From CAYZPE01 sp046050145 (GTDB lineage: Bacteria > Patescibacteriota > Minisyncoccia > Phycocordibacterales > CAYZPE01), in the NCBI GenBank assembly GCA_046050145.1, contig JBJOQC010000042.1, positions 1 to 22,659 of the forward strand: a stretch of DNA of 22,659 nt, given 5' to 3'. The notes beneath the pieces are model-generated. The model was not told the origin of the DNA, ran no database searches, and was given only the letters and a program-made list of their open reading frames with translations. Every line of letters starts with the position of its first letter. Positions within the stretch are counted from its first letter, which is position 1. This document shows positions 13,320 through 20,316 of this stretch, one piece after another. A program made the translations under genes and the position numbers.

Positions 13320-14300
13320 CTATTTTCTACTTAAAGCCTTTTCTACAGCATCTGTTATATGACTCACTCCCATACCATAGTGCTCAAGGAGTTCATCAGG
13401 TTTTCCTGACTGTCCAAATTTATCATCTACACCAATAAATTCCATAGGAACTGGATGATGTTTTGCGAGACACTCAGCTACGGCCGAACCCATTCCGCCT
13501 CGGATCTGATGCTCTTCTACGGTCACGATAGCACCTGTCTCTTTCGCAAGTTTAATTACAGCTTCTTCATCGAGAGGCTTGATTGTTGCAAGATTCATCA
13601 CCTTCACCTTCTTACCTTTTCTTTCAAATTCTTTTGCAACAATAAGTGCTTTATACACCAGCGCACCCGTAGCAATAATTCCCACATCTGCATTTCCTTC
13701 TTCTCCAAAAAATATTTGGGCTTTACCTATTTCAAAAGGAGTACTTTCAGTTGTCATGACCGGAGTTTTTTCTCGAGCGAGACGAATATAAACAGGCTTA
13801 CCGTTTTTTGCAGAAGCAATGGTCGCCTTTTTAGCTTCAATAGAATCACACGGAGAAATAACTACCATATGTGGAATAACTCGCATAATAGCAATGTCTT
13901 CAACAGCTTGATGTGTTCCCCCATCTGGGCCTACAGAGATACCTGCGTGCGATCCTGCAATTTTTACTGGCCGGTCATTGTATGCAATTGTTGTTCGAAT
14001 CTGCTCCCAGTTTCTACCAGGAGAAAACATTGCGTAGGAGGTAATAAAAGGAATTTTACCCATCGCCGCCATACCTGAGGCAACTGTTGCAAGGTTTTGC
14101 TCTGCCACACCGATCTGCACATATCGCTCAGGAAACTTTGTAGCAAAAGCAAGCATTTGAGTTGATTCAGTGAGATCTGCACAAAGCCCTACAACATTTT
14201 TATCCGCTTCTCCTGCAGCCAAAAGACCTTCACCAAATCCTTTTCGAATTGGTACTTGCTCCACATCCTTATCAAATAATTTTAGGTTTAGATTACTCAT
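13320..14300 (-). CDS. transketolase, C-terminal half (pyrimidine-binding and C-terminal domains)
   Basis: Second subunit of a split transketolase that moves two-carbon units between ketose and aldose phosphates with thiamine diphosphate. The 326 residues contain the pyrimidine-binding domain (about 17-185) with the activating glutamate E67 in GVAEQNLATVASGMA and GTHQAVEDIAIMRVIPHM, then the C-terminal domain (about 200-320; TIKPLDEEAV, VTVEEHQIRGGMGSAV, DKFGQSGKPDELLE). Its start overlaps the end of the N half by 8 bases, so the subunits are probably translationally coupled in equal amounts. The split form is usual in archaea and candidate-phylum bacteria. A DXPS-like activity is unlikely given the neighbours. 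Confidence 0.93.
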   Translation of the reverse strand: MSNLNLKLFDKDVEQVPIRKGFGEGLLAAGEADKNVVGLCADLTESTQMLAFATKFPERYVQIGVAEQNLATVASGMAAMGKIPFITSYAMFSPGRNWEQIRTTIAYNDRPVKIAGSHAGISVGPDGGTHQAVEDIAIMRVIPHMVVISPCDSIEAKKATIASAKNGKPVYIRLAREKTPVMTTESTPFEIGKAQIFFGEEGNADVGIIATGALVYKALIVAKEFERKGKKVKVMNLATIKPLDEEAVIKLAKETGAIVTVEEHQIRGGMGSAVAECLAKHHPVPMEFIGVDDKFGQSGKPDELLEHYGMGVSHITDAVEKALSRK

Positions 14301-15189
14301 ATGAACTTTCTATTTTCTCCCTCACCAAACGTAACTCTTTAAGAGCTTCCTCGCCTTGGCGTTTTTGTGGAAATACATCCTCAGGACCTTTGCCTGGAGG
14401 ATTACCATGCCATTCAAATTTTCGCTCCATGAAAGAAACTCCTTTACTAGGAATTGTATGAGCGATGATCACAATTGGTTTTTCAAAAACAGCCTTAGCT
14501 TTTTCTACTGCATCAATAATCTCTTCCATATTATGTCCGTCTATCTCAATCACATGCCAATTCCATGCTCGCCATTTATCTGCTAGAGGCTCCAAAGGCA
14601 TAATATCCTCCGTGAAGCCGTCAATCTGAATGTTATTTCTATCAATAATTGCAATAAGATTTCGGAGTCTTTCTTTGCCCGCAAGCATTGCGCCCTCCCA
14701 TGTATTTCCACAATCAAGTTCTCCGTCTGACATGAGACAGTAGATATATTTATCAGAAGTTTTTCCATGATCAATTCTATCTGCAAGTGCCATACCTACA
14801 GCCTGAGAAAGTCCAGAACCCAAAGGACCAGAACTTGTTTCAAGAGCAGGGAAAAATTCACGGTGAGGATGACCCTGGAAACGTGAAGTAAATTTTCGAA
14901 GCGTTGAAACAAACTCTTCTACAGGTGCGTACCCCGCATGCGCCATAGCTGCATAGAGTACTGGACAAATATGACCGTTCGAAAGCACTACCCTGTCACG
15001 ATCTTCCCAGTTTGGTTTTTGAGGATTGTGCTTAAGAATATGAAAATATAAAGCGGTAAAAATATCTGCCATACCAAGAGGTCCTGCAGTATGTCCCGAC
15101 TGAGCTTCAATCAAAGCTCGAATAATAGTTTGACGAATGTCATTCGCCTTCAGTTCTAATTCTTTAATTTTTGATTGAGGAATTTCCAT
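14293..15189 (-). CDS. transketolase, N-terminal half (diphosphate-binding domain)
   Basis: First subunit of the split transketolase. The 298 residues carry SGHTAGPLGMADI (31-43), SNGHICPVLYA, GPLGSGLSQAVGMA, and the thiamine diphosphate/Mg site: SDGELDCGNTWEGAM (154-168, variant of the GDG motif with S154) ending at N185 in DRNNIQIDG. HTIPSKGVSFME (about 244-255) is the family's substrate-loop region. Its start codon overlaps the stop of the Rpe-like gene in TAATG (1 base shared), and its end overlaps the C half by 8 bases, so all three are probably translated in a coupled way. Confidence 0.93.
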   Translation of the reverse strand: MEIPQSKIKELELKANDIRQTIIRALIEAQSGHTAGPLGMADIFTALYFHILKHNPQKPNWEDRDRVVLSNGHICPVLYAAMAHAGYAPVEEFVSTLRKFTSRFQGHPHREFFPALETSSGPLGSGLSQAVGMALADRIDHGKTSDKYIYCLMSDGELDCGNTWEGAMLAGKERLRNLIAIIDRNNIQIDGFTEDIMPLEPLADKWRAWNWHVIEIDGHNMEEIIDAVEKAKAVFEKPIVIIAHTIPSKGVSFMERKFEWHGNPPGKGPEDVFPQKRQGEEALKELRLVREKIESSYE

Positions 15190-15884
15190 TACCCTTTTAA
15201 ATTATCAATAGCTTCTTTAATATTTTCGCTTCTATATATAGTAGATCCAGACACCAAGCGATTCGCCCCTGCCTCCACAAGAAGAGGTGCTGTCTCAAGA
15301 TTAACTCCCCCATCTACACTCAGTATAAGGTCTTTAAACTCCGCCCTCAAAGTAGAAAGTGTGTGTAAGATTCGAGAATCAAAGGATGATCCTTGGACAC
15401 CAATTTCCTCAATACCCATACATTGCACAAAATCCACAAAGGGAATTAAATCTTTAATACTTTCCAAAGAAACATCTGCAGTAATTGCCAAACCAATTTC
15501 TGTATATAAAGGAGAACCTTTTGGAACACCCTCTTCACGCAACTTTGTTATTAATTCTTTTAAATCACCTTCACTTGTACTATGTAAAATAAGACGTACA
15601 GCTCCTGCCTTGAGCCAATCACGAGCAATCTTTTCTGGATATTTAACCATAAGGTCAGCCTCAAATTCAAGCTCGTCCCAATACGGCATACTCTCTTTTT
15701 CTTCAAGAATATTTTGAAACGTACTGTCCAAATCTTGCGAAAGGTATGGCCATGTAGCATTTTTTGTAAGGACACCATCCATCACGTCAATCTGTACCAA
15801 AGGAACGAACTCTTTTACAAGAGCCATTTTCTCTTCAACCTCTCCAAAACTTTGAGGCATTATTGCTGGGATGATTTCAATCAT
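15189..15884 (-). CDS. rpe: ribulose-phosphate 3-epimerase-like protein with altered metal ligands
   Basis: TIM-barrel protein of 231 residues related to Rpe, which interconverts ribulose 5-phosphate and xylulose 5-phosphate. Family marks are IIPAIMP at the start, QIDVMDG (31-37), ADLMV (76-80), SVDGGVN (189-195) and the phosphate-binding VSGSTIY (211-217). Canonical Rpe binds its metal with His-x-Asp before MDG, the His of HLM, and Asp of DGG. Here the first His is Q31 and the second is D77; D33 and D191 are kept. Placement between rpiB and transketolase supports the epimerase role, but activity or metal use may differ. The gene symbol is by context. A pentose-phosphate-binding homologue with another reaction is the alternative. 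Confidence 0.8.
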   Translation of the reverse strand: MIEIIPAIMPQSFGEVEEKMALVKEFVPLVQIDVMDGVLTKNATWPYLSQDLDSTFQNILEEKESMPYWDELEFEADLMVKYPEKIARDWLKAGAVRLILHSTSEGDLKELITKLREEGVPKGSPLYTEIGLAITADVSLESIKDLIPFVDFVQCMGIEEIGVQGSSFDSRILHTLSTLRAEFKDLILSVDGGVNLETAPLLVEAGANRLVSGSTIYRSENIKEAIDNLKG

Positions 15885-15886
15885 AA

Positions 15887-15921
15887 TATAGCCATTAGCT
15901 TTTAGGTTTTAGCTGTGAGCT
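15887..15921 (-). repeat. 7-base-period array between small membrane gene and rpe
   Basis: Five units in register on the plus strand: tatagcc, attagct, tttaggt, tttagct, gtgagct. The minus-strand consensus is ANCTAAA. The array encodes the last residues and stop of the 114-aa membrane protein and ends just before the rpe ATG. Confidence 0.5.
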
Positions 15922-16239
15922 TTTTCTATTTTTAAACACTCCATAGACTAAACCCAAAATACTTCCGACGAGAAAGAAAAATGCCAAAGATAAAACAAAC
16001 CCTAAGATTTCACCGTAAAAAATTGAGGAAGTTTCTATACCTGAAGGGCAAGCCAATGCGAAAAAGTCGACCGTGCTACAGCCAAAAAATACATCTGAGG
16101 CTACAGCAGAAATTACACCGAAAATTATACGAGCTATATTATCAAAACCAAAGATAATACTTATTAAAGTAAAAACTGCCAAAACAACTCCCCCTCTCAA
16201 CCAATATCTTTTTTTCTTGATTCCTAATTCTGGATTCAT
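15895..16239 (-). CDS. small membrane protein, paralogue 1, unknown function
   Basis: 114 residues, unknown family. A charged start with IKKKRYWLRGG is followed by a first membrane helix (about 14-32). A less hydrophobic middle holds C54 and C64 (FGCSTVDFFALACPSG). One or two further helices follow (about 74-104), then the basic tail YGVFKNRKSSQLKPKS. The same start and end occur in the 106-aa protein at 16721, with an unrelated middle. It overlaps rpiB by ATGA (4 bases) and sits 10 bases before rpe. The C-terminal residues are encoded by a 7-base array. The positive-inside pattern suggests both ends are cytoplasmic. Confidence 0.75.
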   Translation of the reverse strand: MNPELGIKKKRYWLRGGVVLAVFTLISIIFGFDNIARIIFGVISAVASDVFFGCSTVDFFALACPSGIETSSIFYGEILGFVLSLAFFFLVGSILGLVYGVFKNRKSSQLKPKS

Positions 16240-16715
16240 AAATTAGAAGTTAAATCGTCTACTTTTTTAAGACGACGAATGTGACGTTCATCCTGAGTGA
16301 ATTCTGTTTCAAGCCATGTTCGCACAGCATCCTTTGCTTCATCATCCTCAAGAAAACGTGCGCCTAAAGAAAGAACGTTTGCATTATTATGTTCGCGCGC
16401 TAACAAAATTTCATTAGGAAGTTTTCTGCCATGCGCTCGCGTCTGGCCATTAAACACCACTGCACGAATACCTCGAATACGATTTGCAGCTATCGCTTCA
16501 CCCTGTCCTGATCCACCAATCACAATTCCTCGAGACGATTCAGGGGAGCGAGCAACTTCTTGTGCGACTGGAATTATAAAATCCGGATAATCATCGAGTG
16601 GATCGTACTCAAACGCACCCTTATCTTCTATTTCATACCCAAGAGATTCAATAAAAGGTTTAAGCCTTTCCTTAAGGTCGAAGCCCGCATGATCTGATCC
16701 GATGTATACCTTCAT
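16236..16715 (-). CDS. rpiB: ribose-5-phosphate isomerase B, Glu-base (Mycobacterium-like) type
   Basis: Interconverts ribose 5-phosphate and ribulose 5-phosphate. The 159 residues start MKVYIGSDHAGFDLKE (D8, H9 at the active site). Instead of the usual GiliCGTG, the loop reads GIVIGGSGQGEAIAANRIRG (63-82): the catalytic Cys is G67, and E73 stands where the M. tuberculosis-type enzyme is known to use Glu as base. H109 lies in REHNNANVLSLG, and RRLKKVDDL closes the chain. It lies between two paralogous small membrane genes inside the pentose-phosphate operon and overlaps the next one in ATGA. Allose-6-phosphate isomerase activity is possible but less likely from context. Confidence 0.92.
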   Translation of the reverse strand: MKVYIGSDHAGFDLKERLKPFIESLGYEIEDKGAFEYDPLDDYPDFIIPVAQEVARSPESSRGIVIGGSGQGEAIAANRIRGIRAVVFNGQTRAHGRKLPNEILLAREHNNANVLSLGARFLEDDEAKDAVRTWLETEFTQDERHIRRLKKVDDLTSNL

Positions 16716-16747
16716 AGTTTTTAGCTGTTAGATGTTAGATTTGAGCT
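16713..16747 (-). repeat. 7-base-period array between 106-aa membrane gene and rpiB
   Basis: Five units in exact register on the plus strand: catagtt, tttagct, gttagat, gttagat, ttgagct. The last unit towards rpiB begins with its start codon (cat is ATG on the minus strand). The array also encodes the C-terminal SNLTSNS and stop of the 106-aa protein. Confidence 0.6.
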
Positions 16748-17041
16748 TTTTCTATTTTTAATTTTTCCATAAAGCCAACCAATTACAAAGCCACAACCTG
16801 TATAAAATAAAAATTGAAAAATTATAAAAAATAATATTTGCTCACGAAAACCTCCATAACTCATAAAGGGTAAAAAATTTAAATAGGAATAAGCATATTT
16901 TACCGGCATTAATAATACTTGCTTATAAACAGGAGAAATTTTATAAATAATGGGAATCGTTGCGAGGGTTAAAAAAGAAAATAAAAAACCTAAAACACTA
17001 CCCCTTAACCAATATCTTTTTTTCTTTATTTCTGATTCCAT
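16721..17041 (-). CDS. small membrane protein, paralogue 2, unknown function
   Basis: 106 residues, paralogous to the 114-aa protein at 15895. The shared start is IKKKRYWLRG (residues 5-14), and the shared end is YGKIKNRKSSNL against YGVFKNRKSSQL. A 20-base identical DNA stretch underlies the start (AACCAATATCTTTTTTTCTT, plus strand). Helices lie at about 13-31 and 72-96, with a long polar middle (YKQVLLMPVKYAYSYLNFLPF). It lies 32 bases after GAPDH and 5 bases before rpiB, same strand. DNA on both sides has 7-base periodicity. No enzymatic motif is visible. Confidence 0.75.
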   Translation of the reverse strand: MESEIKKKRYWLRGSVLGFLFSFLTLATIPIIYKISPVYKQVLLMPVKYAYSYLNFLPFMSYGGFREQILFFIIFQFLFYTGCGFVIGWLYGKIKNRKSSNLTSNS

Positions 17042-17076
17042 TTTGATATTTGAACTTTGATATTACACTTTAGTTA
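17042..17076 (-). repeat. 7-base-period array between GAPDH and 106-aa membrane gene
   Basis: Five units in register on the plus strand: tttgata, tttgaac, tttgata, ttacact, ttagtta. It fills the whole gap, from the base next to the membrane gene's ATG to the GAPDH stop codon, which forms the last three bases. Confidence 0.6.
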
Positions 17077-18102
17077 AACATGTTTTCCTAATTCCATCAC
17101 ATGTTTAACAAGTGTATGTGTATACCCCATTTCGTTGTCATACCAAGCCATTACCTTCACAAGATTTCCTCCGACAACTTTGGTGAGTCCAAGATCAGCG
17201 ATTGATCCATATTCACTTCCGATAATATCTGAAGAAACAATTTCATCTTCAGTAACAGAAAAGATTCCCTTCCAACGGTCCTCGCTTGCTGCTTTTTTGA
17301 GAATATTATTTACCTCCTCAACTGATGTATCTCTCTTTGCAATAAATGTAATATCAGCAATTGACCCTGCTGGAGTTGGTACACGAATAGCGACACCATC
17401 AAATTTACCTTTTAAATCTGTCAGAACTTTTGTAAGAGCAATAGCTGCACCTGTTGAAGTCGGCACCATGTTTTGAGCTGCAGCTCGTCCTTCTTTAAAA
17501 TCTTTTGGCTTTGGACCATCAACAATAGACTGACTTGCTGTGTATGAATGTGTGGTATTAAGGAGAGCTTTCTCAATACCAATTGCTTCGTGGAGAATTT
17601 GCACCACCGGACTCGCTGCATTTGTCGTACATGATGCATTTGAAGTAACAATACATTTTCCAAGGGCATCTTCATTGATTCCCATAAGTATCGTTCCTTC
17701 TGTCTCATTTTTTGGATCATCTTTTGCGGGGGCAGAAATCACAACTCGCTTTGCACCAGCAGTAATATGCCCGCGAGCACCGTCAAATTTTGTAAAGAAA
17801 CCTGTAGACTCTACAACCACATCAATATCTAAGTCTTTCCAAGGCAAAGCAGATGGCTCCTTCTCACTTACAAAGTGAACCTTATTTCCATCAAGAAGGA
17901 GTGACTTTTTATCTTCTGAAACTTCAACCGTGAAAGCACTTCGTCCATACACTGTGTCGTATTTCAAAAGATAAGCAATATTTGCTATATCACCCAAATC
18001 ATTCACAGCAACAATTTCAATATTTTTTTCAGTAAAAGAACTCCTAATAAAAGCTCTTCCAATTCTCCCTGCTCCGTTTATAGCTACTCGTATTTTTTTC
18101 AT
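17074..18102 (-). CDS. gap: glyceraldehyde-3-phosphate dehydrogenase (type I)
   Basis: Oxidises GAP to 1,3-bisphosphoglycerate with NAD and phosphate. The 342 residues show the Rossmann motif INGAGRIGR (8-16) and D35 in VNDLGD, the NAD-preferring form. The active site is SNASCTTN, with C158 as nucleophile and H185 in THSYTA. The C-terminal WYDNEMGYTHTLVKHV is typical. Length is normal. It is the first gene of the nine-gene operon; its product follows naturally from the transketolase, epimerase and isomerase reactions coded downstream. The ATG has no Shine-Dalgarno site and about 20-26 bases of leader. Confidence 0.97.
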   Translation of the reverse strand: MKKIRVAINGAGRIGRAFIRSSFTEKNIEIVAVNDLGDIANIAYLLKYDTVYGRSAFTVEVSEDKKSLLLDGNKVHFVSEKEPSALPWKDLDIDVVVESTGFFTKFDGARGHITAGAKRVVISAPAKDDPKNETEGTILMGINEDALGKCIVTSNASCTTNAASPVVQILHEAIGIEKALLNTTHSYTASQSIVDGPKPKDFKEGRAAAQNMVPTSTGAAIALTKVLTDLKGKFDGVAIRVPTPAGSIADITFIAKRDTSVEEVNNILKKAASEDRWKGIFSVTEDEIVSSDIIGSEYGSIADLGLTKVVGGNLVKVMAWYDNEMGYTHTLVKHVMELGKHV

Positions 18103-18128
18103 TGGTATTAATAAATGTGTATATAAAA

Positions 18129-18137
18129 ATTATATCA
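18129..18137 (-). promoter_or_regulatory. extended -10 promoter of the GAPDH/pentose-phosphate operon
   Basis: Minus-strand TGATATAAT (TATAAT at 18129-18134) lies 26 bases before the GAPDH ATG, after a T-rich stretch with no clear -35. Unlike most promoters here it leaves a real, AT-rich leader. Confidence 0.55.
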
Positions 18138-18185
18138 AAAAATAAACAAAAAGGTGGAAAGATAAATAAGTTATCTAAGTAGAAT

Positions 18186-18800
18186 TTATGTAAGTACAGG
18201 AATGTGACTACACACAACCTCACGAATCAAAAGAGGCTCTATCCCACTCTGTTTCGCAGACTCACAAAACATTGCACACTCTGCATAGAAAAATCTACGC
18301 CCATCTGTGTCAGTCATCCACTTATCTACTCCCCCATCAAAAGAAATTTTTTCTAAAACAGATCTGTGCATGAAGGAACAGCCAAGACCTAATAAGTCTA
18401 CTGAGATTTCACCATCCCTTGGTTGCTCTTTATAAAAAGATAACTGACCGTTACTTAAAAATTTTCCAGCAACCCAAGTTGAACCATCTTTCTTTTTGTA
18501 CCACCCACCCATAAAAGGTTTGTTATGTCTTAAGAAAGTTGAGATTGCGTTAGAAGGAATTATTGTGTCGCTATCAATCCAAAAAAACCACTCTGCATCA
18601 CTTTTAAGTGCTAGTTCACGAATACTATTTCTATTTCTTACAATATTTAATACACGATCTTTTTCAAAATCACCATGAAGCTTTACAGGTTTTAAAATAT
18701 GAACATACGTACTGTAATCAGTGTAGTCCTGTGCGTGTATTGCATGTAAACATGCAGGCTCTACAAAACCACGAGTAGGTATCAGAACAAGAACTTTCAT
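18186..18800 (-). CDS. glycosyltransferase-like protein, GT-A fold
   Basis: 204 residues. The N-terminus MKVLVLIPTRG is the first strand of a GT-A nucleotide-sugar fold, and WFFWIDSDTIIP (71-82) carries the D76-x-D78 motif that binds metal and UDP-sugar. A GGWYKKKDG stretch (about 98-106) and LGLGCSFMHRSVLEKI (137-152) resemble the acceptor-side region of small family-2-like enzymes. No membrane helix is present, so it is cytoplasmic or peripheral. It lies 24 bases downstream of another glycosyltransferase on the same strand. Donor and acceptor are unknown; surface glycan or glycoprotein assembly is the likely role. Confidence 0.8.
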   Translation of the reverse strand: MKVLVLIPTRGFVEPACLHAIHAQDYTDYSTYVHILKPVKLHGDFEKDRVLNIVRNRNSIRELALKSDAEWFFWIDSDTIIPSNAISTFLRHNKPFMGGWYKKKDGSTWVAGKFLSNGQLSFYKEQPRDGEISVDLLGLGCSFMHRSVLEKISFDGGVDKWMTDTDGRRFFYAECAMFCESAKQSGIEPLLIREVVCSHIPVLT

Positions 18801-18824
18801 ACCTCAAGCATATCAACTTAAAAA

Positions 18825-19556
18825 CTAATCTTCTAGTTTCTTCATGAGCTTATCTAAATCATCTTTAACATCATTATAGACATAAGATTTATATACACCA
18901 TTATCCAAGACAGACGTAATAATTTTTGAATCAAGAGGAGGCTCCTCACCCTGAAGAATATAATGATGCGCAAAGAGAGTTGTGTAATTAACTGTCGGTT
19001 TTTTAGAATGAACCTTGCTATATCCCTTTTTAAGAATTTCACTCCAGAATATTCTATCCCCTATTATTGAAAATTTTTTATCTTTTAATGTCCAGAAAGG
19101 CAATACTCCGTAAGCCTTTTTTGAAATTAAATAACAATTTGTATCATTAAAATCAGTACCATTAGACTCAGCACAGATACCTAGCACCGACCCATCAGAA
19201 CGTCTCAGCACCCTTGTTGCAGTCACAATATCAACCTTTTCTTTTTGCATAAGACTAACAAGACTTTCAATATGTCCAGACTCAAACCAACAGTCAGCAT
19301 CAAGAAAACATATTGCATCAAAACCTTGCGCCACAGCACTGAGAGACCCAATAAGACGTGGGGTGTCACCATAATCTCCATGAGAAACTGGCAAAATAAT
19401 ATGCTGAGTATTCCACGCTTGAACTACATCATTTGGAAAACCATCAGCAACAAGTATGTGGGTTACAGAGTGTGTTTGAGAAAGTACACTTTTGTGACAA
19501 CGTTCAACTATTTCTATTGATTCTTTATAGTAAGGAGTAATAACAGCAACTTTCAT
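18825..19556 (-). CDS. glycosyltransferase family 2-like protein
   Basis: 243 residues with GT-A marks: MKVAVITPYYKES at the start, HILVADGFPND (33-43), and AICFLDADCWFESGHIESLV (81-100) with the D86-x-D88 metal site. SIIGDRIFW (about 165-173) occupies the place of the catalytic-base motif. No transmembrane helix is present. It belongs with the neighbouring glycosyltransferase and the FkbM methyltransferase in a surface glycan cluster; the sugar transferred cannot be inferred. A -10 box lies 6 bases before the ATG. Confidence 0.85.
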   Translation of the reverse strand: MKVAVITPYYKESIEIVERCHKSVLSQTHSVTHILVADGFPNDVVQAWNTQHIILPVSHGDYGDTPRLIGSLSAVAQGFDAICFLDADCWFESGHIESLVSLMQKEKVDIVTATRVLRRSDGSVLGICAESNGTDFNDTNCYLISKKAYGVLPFWTLKDKKFSIIGDRIFWSEILKKGYSKVHSKKPTVNYTTLFAHHYILQGEEPPLDSKIITSVLDNGVYKSYVYNDVKDDLDKLMKKLED

Positions 19557-19562
19557 ACCATA

Positions 19563-19590
19563 ATCATATATCTTATAACCTTAATGTCTA
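19563..19590 (-). promoter_or_regulatory. promoter of the two-glycosyltransferase unit, leaderless
   Basis: Minus-strand TAGACA (19585-19590), 16-base spacer, TATGAT (19563-19568), each one base from consensus. Six bases separate it from the ATG at 19556. Confidence 0.55.
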
Positions 19591-19600
19591 TAAAATATAC

Positions 19601-20248
19601 TTACACTAAAAATGCCAACGAATCTGTAGATAGGTGCATAAAGGAGTAACCCTTATCTTTCAATAGACGAAAAGACTTTTGTTTCTCTTCCTCCCTAAGA
19701 TGCTTATGTTCAAACAGTACAAGCTCTGGTTTATACCTACTAAAATCAAAAGATGAAAGCAATTCAAAATCAGAACCTTCTACATCTAAACAAAGTAAAC
19801 TAATTTTTGAAATATTATGTTTCGTAAAAAGATCCGAAAAAGTTACAGCGGAAACTTTCTCTTCTACAATATATTTTTCTATATCTCTCACCCACTTTTT
19901 ATGTTTTAAAATTACTTCTCTATGAAATGATCCGAGTTGTTTTGTCCAGTATGGTAACTCATTAAAAGTATCTTTTATAGAGTAAAATTTTCTCTCACCT
20001 CGAATACCTGCAATCGCAACTTTTTCAAGTATGCACTTTTTATTTTTTATATAATTTTGTATGAGTCTTTCAAAAGCTTCCCTCATCGGCTCCACAATAA
20101 TTCCAGACCACTTATAGGACATCACCATATCATAGAGTGGATCATCTGTAGTTCCATCAAAACCTCCTACTTGTACAAAAAAGAAGTTTGGTATTTTTTC
20201 TGCGACAGTTTTTATTTTTTCTAAAATGTCTAACTCAGAGACTTGCAT
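19601..20248 (-). CDS. FkbM-family SAM-dependent methyltransferase
   Basis: 215 residues from the ATG at 20246-20248. The FkbM pattern is clear: FFFVQVGGFDGTTDDPLYD (SAM-binding glycine loop, 22-40), GIIVEPMREAFERL (acidic end of strand 2), VTFSDLFTKHNI, and LLCLDVEGSDFELLSSFDF near the C-terminal third. These enzymes usually O-methylate sugars or glycan-modifying groups. A TTG 17 codons upstream (20299) extends the frame but runs into the divergent intergenic DNA, so I prefer the ATG. The gene sits upstream of the two glycosyltransferases and divergent from the GT4 gene. Confidence 0.88.
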   Translation of the reverse strand: MQVSELDILEKIKTVAEKIPNFFFVQVGGFDGTTDDPLYDMVMSYKWSGIIVEPMREAFERLIQNYIKNKKCILEKVAIAGIRGERKFYSIKDTFNELPYWTKQLGSFHREVILKHKKWVRDIEKYIVEEKVSAVTFSDLFTKHNISKISLLCLDVEGSDFELLSSFDFSRYKPELVLFEHKHLREEEKQKSFRLLKDKGYSFMHLSTDSLAFLV

Positions 20249-20316
20249 ACCACCATTATTCTCTTTTTTATAAAGAGGAGCAAACAGAGAGCTTTTCAAG
20301 AAAAGTACAAAAACGT

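Noticed and set aside
18136..18185. Possible terminator after the 204-aa glycosyltransferase (GATAA/TTATC)
   Set aside because: The stem is only 5 AT-rich pairs and there is no proper T-run.
20261..20305. Small palindromes (CTCTTT/AAAGAG and CTTTTC/GAAAAG) between FkbM and GT4 as operators
   Set aside because: They are short, AT-rich and likely by chance. Promoters here could not be fixed with confidence.
20188..20316. N-terminal extension of the GT4 gene
   Set aside because: It overlaps the FkbM start antisense. The family fold begins at KKLRIAFF, so the extension is probably untranslated.
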